From JAFGLP01 sp050014895 (lineage in GTDB: Bacteria > Chloroflexota > Dehalococcoidia > GIF9 > UBA5629), in NCBI GenBank assembly GCA_050014895.1, contig JBEKCL010000232.1, forward strand, positions 1-5,143: a stretch of DNA of 5,143 nucleotides. Direction: 5' to 3'. Shown piece by piece: positions 4,366-5,143 of the stretch; the stretch's first letter is position 1, and each line of letters begins with the position of its first letter. The notes under the pieces were generated by a model. That model ran no database searches, was not told the origin of the DNA, and saw only the letters and a list, made by a program, of their open reading frames with translations. The position numbers were made by a program, and so were the translations under genes.

Positions 4366-5143
4366 TTGGCTCCACTGCCTAGCAATCTCGATCCGCGCCA
4401 GGTCGAAAAAACACTGAACAAGATGTTCACCCCGGAATGGTTAAGAGACGCAGCAGTCAGAGTCAAGTACGTACAACGCCAGCGAAAGGTCGATCCGGTG
4501 ATCCTGTTCTGGATACTGGTGCTCGGTTTTGGAGTCGGGGTGCAGCGCTCCATCGCATCCTTGAGAAGGGCCTACGAGACAGCATCTGCAGAAAATATCG
4601 TCGCCTCCGCCTTCTACGATCGTTTTAGTAAAGGTCTCATCACTTTTCTAAAAGAGTGCCTTGCGCACGGTATAGCAGATCTCGCCAGCCACACCAGCCT
4701 CACTCTTTCAGATAAATTAGCCGGGTTCAAGGACCTGATCGTGGCAGACGGTACGATCATTAAGCTACATGACTCCCTGGCCGAAAAGTTCCCGGGATCG
4801 AGGCACAAGGCCGAACTCAAGATACACCTTGCTATCGGGCTGACAGGCAACACCAAGAGCATAGGGCTCTTTTCCGGCAAGACCGCCGAGCTCAAGACCA
4901 TCCGCATCGGTCCCTGGGTAAAAGACCACATCCTTTTGTTCGACTTAGGTTTTTTTAAATATGAGATGTTCAGCAGGATCAGAAAGAACGGCGGCCACTT
5001 CGTCAGTCGGCTGAAAACCGGGGTCAACCCCACCATTATGTGGAATACAAAAATTATTTTTCATCAACATTACGCCTTTCCCCTGTTTGATCAGAAGATG
5101 GATGATTATCCCAATAAAACTCGGCCCTCCACCTTGTCAGAAC
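4366..5143 (+). CDS. IS4-family DDE transposase, 5' part, probably interrupted
   Basis: The product is a cut-and-paste transposase. The start TTG (4366-4368) follows AGAGGGG by 7 nt; an in-frame ATG at 4423 is an alternative. The N-terminal region (about 15-60: EKTLNKMFTPEWL, then VQRQRKVDPVILFWILVLGFG) and SLRRAYETASAENIVASAF are typical of an IS4 subgroup with the motif 'KVDP..FFW..VLGFG'. The catalytic core has D128 (LIVADGTII) and D193 (LLFDLGFF) as the first two acids of the DDE triad. The third acid with its Y-R-E-K motif, normally over 100 residues later, is not reached. Recognisable similarity ends at residue 224 (LKTGVNPTI, codon ending 5037); after that the frame stays open for 35 residues but reads unlike the family and becomes AT-richer. 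The gene is therefore either interrupted or truncated at 5037, or simply cut by the window end. The frame has no stop before 5143. Confidence 0.82.
   Translation, partial: MAPLPSNLDPRQVEKTLNKMFTPEWLRDAAVRVKYVQRQRKVDPVILFWILVLGFGVGVQRSIASLRRAYETASAENIVASAFYDRFSKGLITFLKECLAHGIADLASHTSLTLSDKLAGFKDLIVADGTIIKLHDSLAEKFPGSRHKAELKIHLAIGLTGNTKSIGLFSGKTAELKTIRIGPWVKDHILLFDLGFFKYEMFSRIRKNGGHFVSRLKTGVNPTIMWNTKIIFHQHYAFPLFDQKMDDYPNKTRPSTLSE
4366..5143 (+). mobile_element. IS4-family insertion sequence, partial
   Basis: This is the minimal extent, defined by the transposase. The left terminal inverted repeat cannot be fixed because the right end is not in the window; it should lie between about 4141 and 4340, possibly near 4250. 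Positions 4141-4260 hold no gene or other clear signal. If the IS end lies left of 4271, the sigma-H/Spo0A-like promoter belongs to the element; if it lies right of 4332, the IS landed downstream of a host promoter. Confidence 0.55.

Noticed and set aside
4254..4553. 99-codon minus-strand frame across the transposase start
   Set aside because: It overlaps the sigma-H-like promoter, the ribosome binding site and the transposase N-terminus, and shows no family resemblance.
4614..5036. 140-codon minus-strand frame
   Set aside because: It is antisense to the transposase catalytic core with D128 and D193; the transposase frame is clearly the real one.
4321..5046. TATGTGGAAT occurring at 4321-4330 and 5037-5046 as an IS target duplication
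   Set aside because: A 10-bp match is expected by chance several times in a window this size, and the copies flank only part of a transposase gene.
5106..5143. Possible C-terminal end of a minus-strand gene (SDKVEGRVLLG then stop)
   Set aside because: Only about 12 codons are in the window; too short to support, although it would fit a junction at about 5037.
1..5143. CRISPR array or retron-like RNA
   Set aside because: No regularly spaced repeats of CRISPR length and no reverse transcriptase gene are visible.

Overview
The window looks like an accessory region of a Gram-positive, probably spore-forming, Firmicute chromosome, perhaps near Pelotomaculum or Desulfotomaculum. This is inferred from three things: Shine-Dalgarno sites, a secreted protein with a copper-amine-oxidase-type N-terminal domain, and a sigma-H-like promoter with Spo0A-like boxes. 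No housekeeping gene fixes the taxon.

Left part (1-770): the decayed 3' end of a tyrosine recombinase (integrase) gene on the + strand, interrupted by an in-frame stop beside a 30-bp perfect palindrome. It is followed by a copy of the last 18 nt of a tRNA-Leu (615-632). Positions 1-270 hold no gene that can be supported.

Middle part (751-2160): a secreted protein gene (778-1713, minus), possibly preceded by a tiny overlapping reading frame. Then comes the 3' part of tRNA-Leu(UAA) with its own terminator (minus). The tRNA stops making sense at the anticodon stem, where the sequence changes into a stretch full of short direct repeats. This is the expected look of an integration junction, so the sequence to the right is probably the edge of an integrated element or its remnant. 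An 18-bp tRNA-derived direct repeat brackets the secreted-protein gene.

Right part (2160-4260): a VapBC toxin-antitoxin operon (minus) with an AbrB-type antitoxin and PIN-domain toxin whose reading frames overlap. Next are a poorly understood stretch (2999-3312) and a membrane-anchored NERD-domain protein (minus, AT-rich). This mix of cargo fits a genomic island.

Right end (4260-5143): a 5' portion of an IS4-family DDE transposase gene (plus). Upstream of it is a striking match to a sigma-H promoter preceded by an inverted pair of Spo0A-box-like sequences. Transposase similarity appears to stop at about 5037, so the copy is probably interrupted or truncated. Overall the window is a palimpsest: a tRNA-Leu integration hot spot with at least two layers of recombination, carrying toxin-antitoxin, nuclease-like and insertion-sequence cargo.
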